Below, piece by piece: positions 63,300 through 64,000 of a stretch of DNA of 64,000 bases. The notes under the pieces are model-generated. The model was not told where the DNA came from. It was given only the letters and a program-made list of their open reading frames with translations, and made no database searches. The stretch lies in the NCBI GenBank assembly GCA_041592335.1, contig JBFHQE010000007.1, positions 1 to 64,000 of the forward strand, read 5' to 3'. The DNA is from JBFHQE01 sp041592335 (GTDB lineage: Bacteria; Pseudomonadota; Gammaproteobacteria; Thiohalobacterales; Thiohalobacteraceae). The translations under genes and the position numbers were made by a program. Numbering within the stretch: the first letter of the stretch is position 1; each line of letters starts with the position of its first letter.

Positions 63300-64000
63300 A
63301 TGGTCAAGACGCCCGAACTGCTCGCCCCCGCCGGCAACCTGAAAAACCTGCATTACGCCATCGCCTACGGGGCCGATGCCGTGTACGCCGGTATGCCGCG
63401 TTACAGCCTGCGGGTGCGCAACAACGACTTCAACAAGCTGGAGCATCTGGCGGAAGGCATCGATGCCGTCCATGCCGCGGGCAAGCTGTTCTTTCTGGCC
63501 AATAATGTGCTGCCTCATAACAGTAAGGTGCGCACTTACCTGAAAGACATCGAGCCCGCGATTGCACTTGGGCCCGATGCGCTGATCATGGCCGATCCGG
63601 GCCTGATCATGATGGTGCGCGAGCGCTGGCCGGACCTGGATATCCATCTTTCCGTGCAGGCGAACACCGTGAATTACGCCGCCGTGAAATTCTGGCAATC
63701 GGTCGGAATCAAACGCATCATCCTGTCGCGCGAACTCTCGCTGGATGAAGTCACGGAGATCAAGCAGGAATGTCCGGAGATGGAAATCGAAGTCTTCGTA
63801 CACGGCGCCTTGTGTATCGCCTACTCCGGGCGCTGTCTGTTGTCCGGTTACTTCAATCATCGCGATGCCAACCAGGGCACCTGCACCAACTCCTGCCGCT
63901 GGGAATACAACGTGCACGAGGCCAAGCCGGATGTATCAGGTGATTTCGTGCCGGTGCAAATTCAACCGGCAACGCCCGAAGCGAAAACCTATCTTATCGA
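63300..64000 (+). CDS. trhP: Peptidase U32-family tRNA hydroxylation protein, TrhP/YegQ-like, cut by window edge
   Basis: The visible 233 residues start at the ATG at 63300 (MVKTPELLAPAGNLKNL) and remain open to the window end. The N-terminus is that of the U32 family: APAGNLKNLHYAIAYGADAV, YSLRVRNNDFN, then IHLSVQANTVNYAAVKFW, and the signature ALCIAYSGRCLLSGYFNHRDANQGTCTNSCRW (cut into two parts, about 176-207). That cysteine and histidine pattern binds an iron-sulphur cluster in the family. TrhP hydroxylates U34 of some tRNAs. About 220 residues are missing. No operon partner is seen. Confidence 0.93.
   Translation, partial: MVKTPELLAPAGNLKNLHYAIAYGADAVYAGMPRYSLRVRNNDFNKLEHLAEGIDAVHAAGKLFFLANNVLPHNSKVRTYLKDIEPAIALGPDALIMADPGLIMMVRERWPDLDIHLSVQANTVNYAAVKFWQSVGIKRIILSRELSLDEVTEIKQECPEMEIEVFVHGALCIAYSGRCLLSGYFNHRDANQGTCTNSCRWEYNVHEAKPDVSGDFVPVQIQPATPEAKTYLI

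Overview
The window is a chromosomal segment of an environmental gammaproteobacterium. Several blocks have orders familiar from that class: leuS-lptE-holA, miaB-ybeZ-ybeY-corC-lnt, and pssA-psd next to ilvC-ilvN-ilvB. The genome also encodes c-type cytochromes, a type II NADH dehydrogenase, a PEP-CTERM/VPLPA-CTERM type surface protein and a CHASE2 sensor kinase. This suggests a free-living, respiring, biofilm-competent organism rather than an enteric one. I see no prophage, transposase, CRISPR array, tRNA or rRNA. RNase P RNA (rnpB) is present. Both window edges cut genes: proA at the left and a U32 peptidase-family (TrhP/YegQ-like) gene at the right.

Layout. 1-5 kb: proA, holA, lptE and leuS on the minus strand. 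5-8.3 kb: small or poorly known genes, including a lipoprotein that joins an LEA-like repeat to a cytochrome c domain, and a run of tiny membrane and zinc-finger proteins next to a PsiE-family protein. 8.3-13.3 kb: a response regulator, LysM/FecR protein and CHASE2 histidine kinase operon. 13.5-21 kb: cytochromes, a TlpA-like thioredoxin, PilZ, TerC, Hsp20 and ChrA. 21-27.8 kb: a HIT-like transferase, lnt, corC, ybeY, ybeZ, miaB, then rnpB. 28-38.8 kb: the pgi-zwf-gnd operon, divergent from glgA, followed by ppc and two orphan genes. 38.8-46.8 kb: NDH-2, a DUF2959 lipoprotein, YqaE, prfC, the CTERM protein, rimI, a family 4 uracil-DNA glycosylase and leuA. 46.8-54.3 kb: an accessory surface block with a secreted protein of unknown function, a TPR plus beta-barrel outer-membrane protein, a LapG-like cysteine protease, a membrane receptor with a degenerate HD-GYP domain, and a TonB-dependent receptor. 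54.3-64 kb: phospholipid and branched-chain amino-acid genes, proS, a lytic transglycosylase and the TrhP-like gene.

Regulatory signals are the most interesting part. Three minus-strand sites fit the sigma-54 pattern GG-N10-GC. One precedes the CTERM protein, one precedes the 320-residue secreted protein, and one precedes a gene-free 160-nt segment. That segment folds into three hairpins, ends in a strong intrinsic terminator and has an exact IHF-consensus site upstream, so it is a candidate sigma-54-dependent small RNA or leader. Upstream of leuA there is a 27-codon peptide with five Leu codons in its last ten. A good sigma-70 promoter is placed so that its transcript would begin at, or within about two bases of, the AUG, so this looks like a leaderless leucine attenuator peptide. 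ilvB also has a terminator between its promoter and its start.

The best candidate for an undescribed system is the LapG-like protease followed by a receptor whose HD-GYP metal ligands are mostly lost. This parallels LapG/LapD but uses a different degenerate c-di-GMP domain. It sits beside a TPR/beta-barrel protein resembling Slam (surface lipoprotein assembly modifier) and a candidate secreted cargo. All functional links here are inferred from sequence reading alone.
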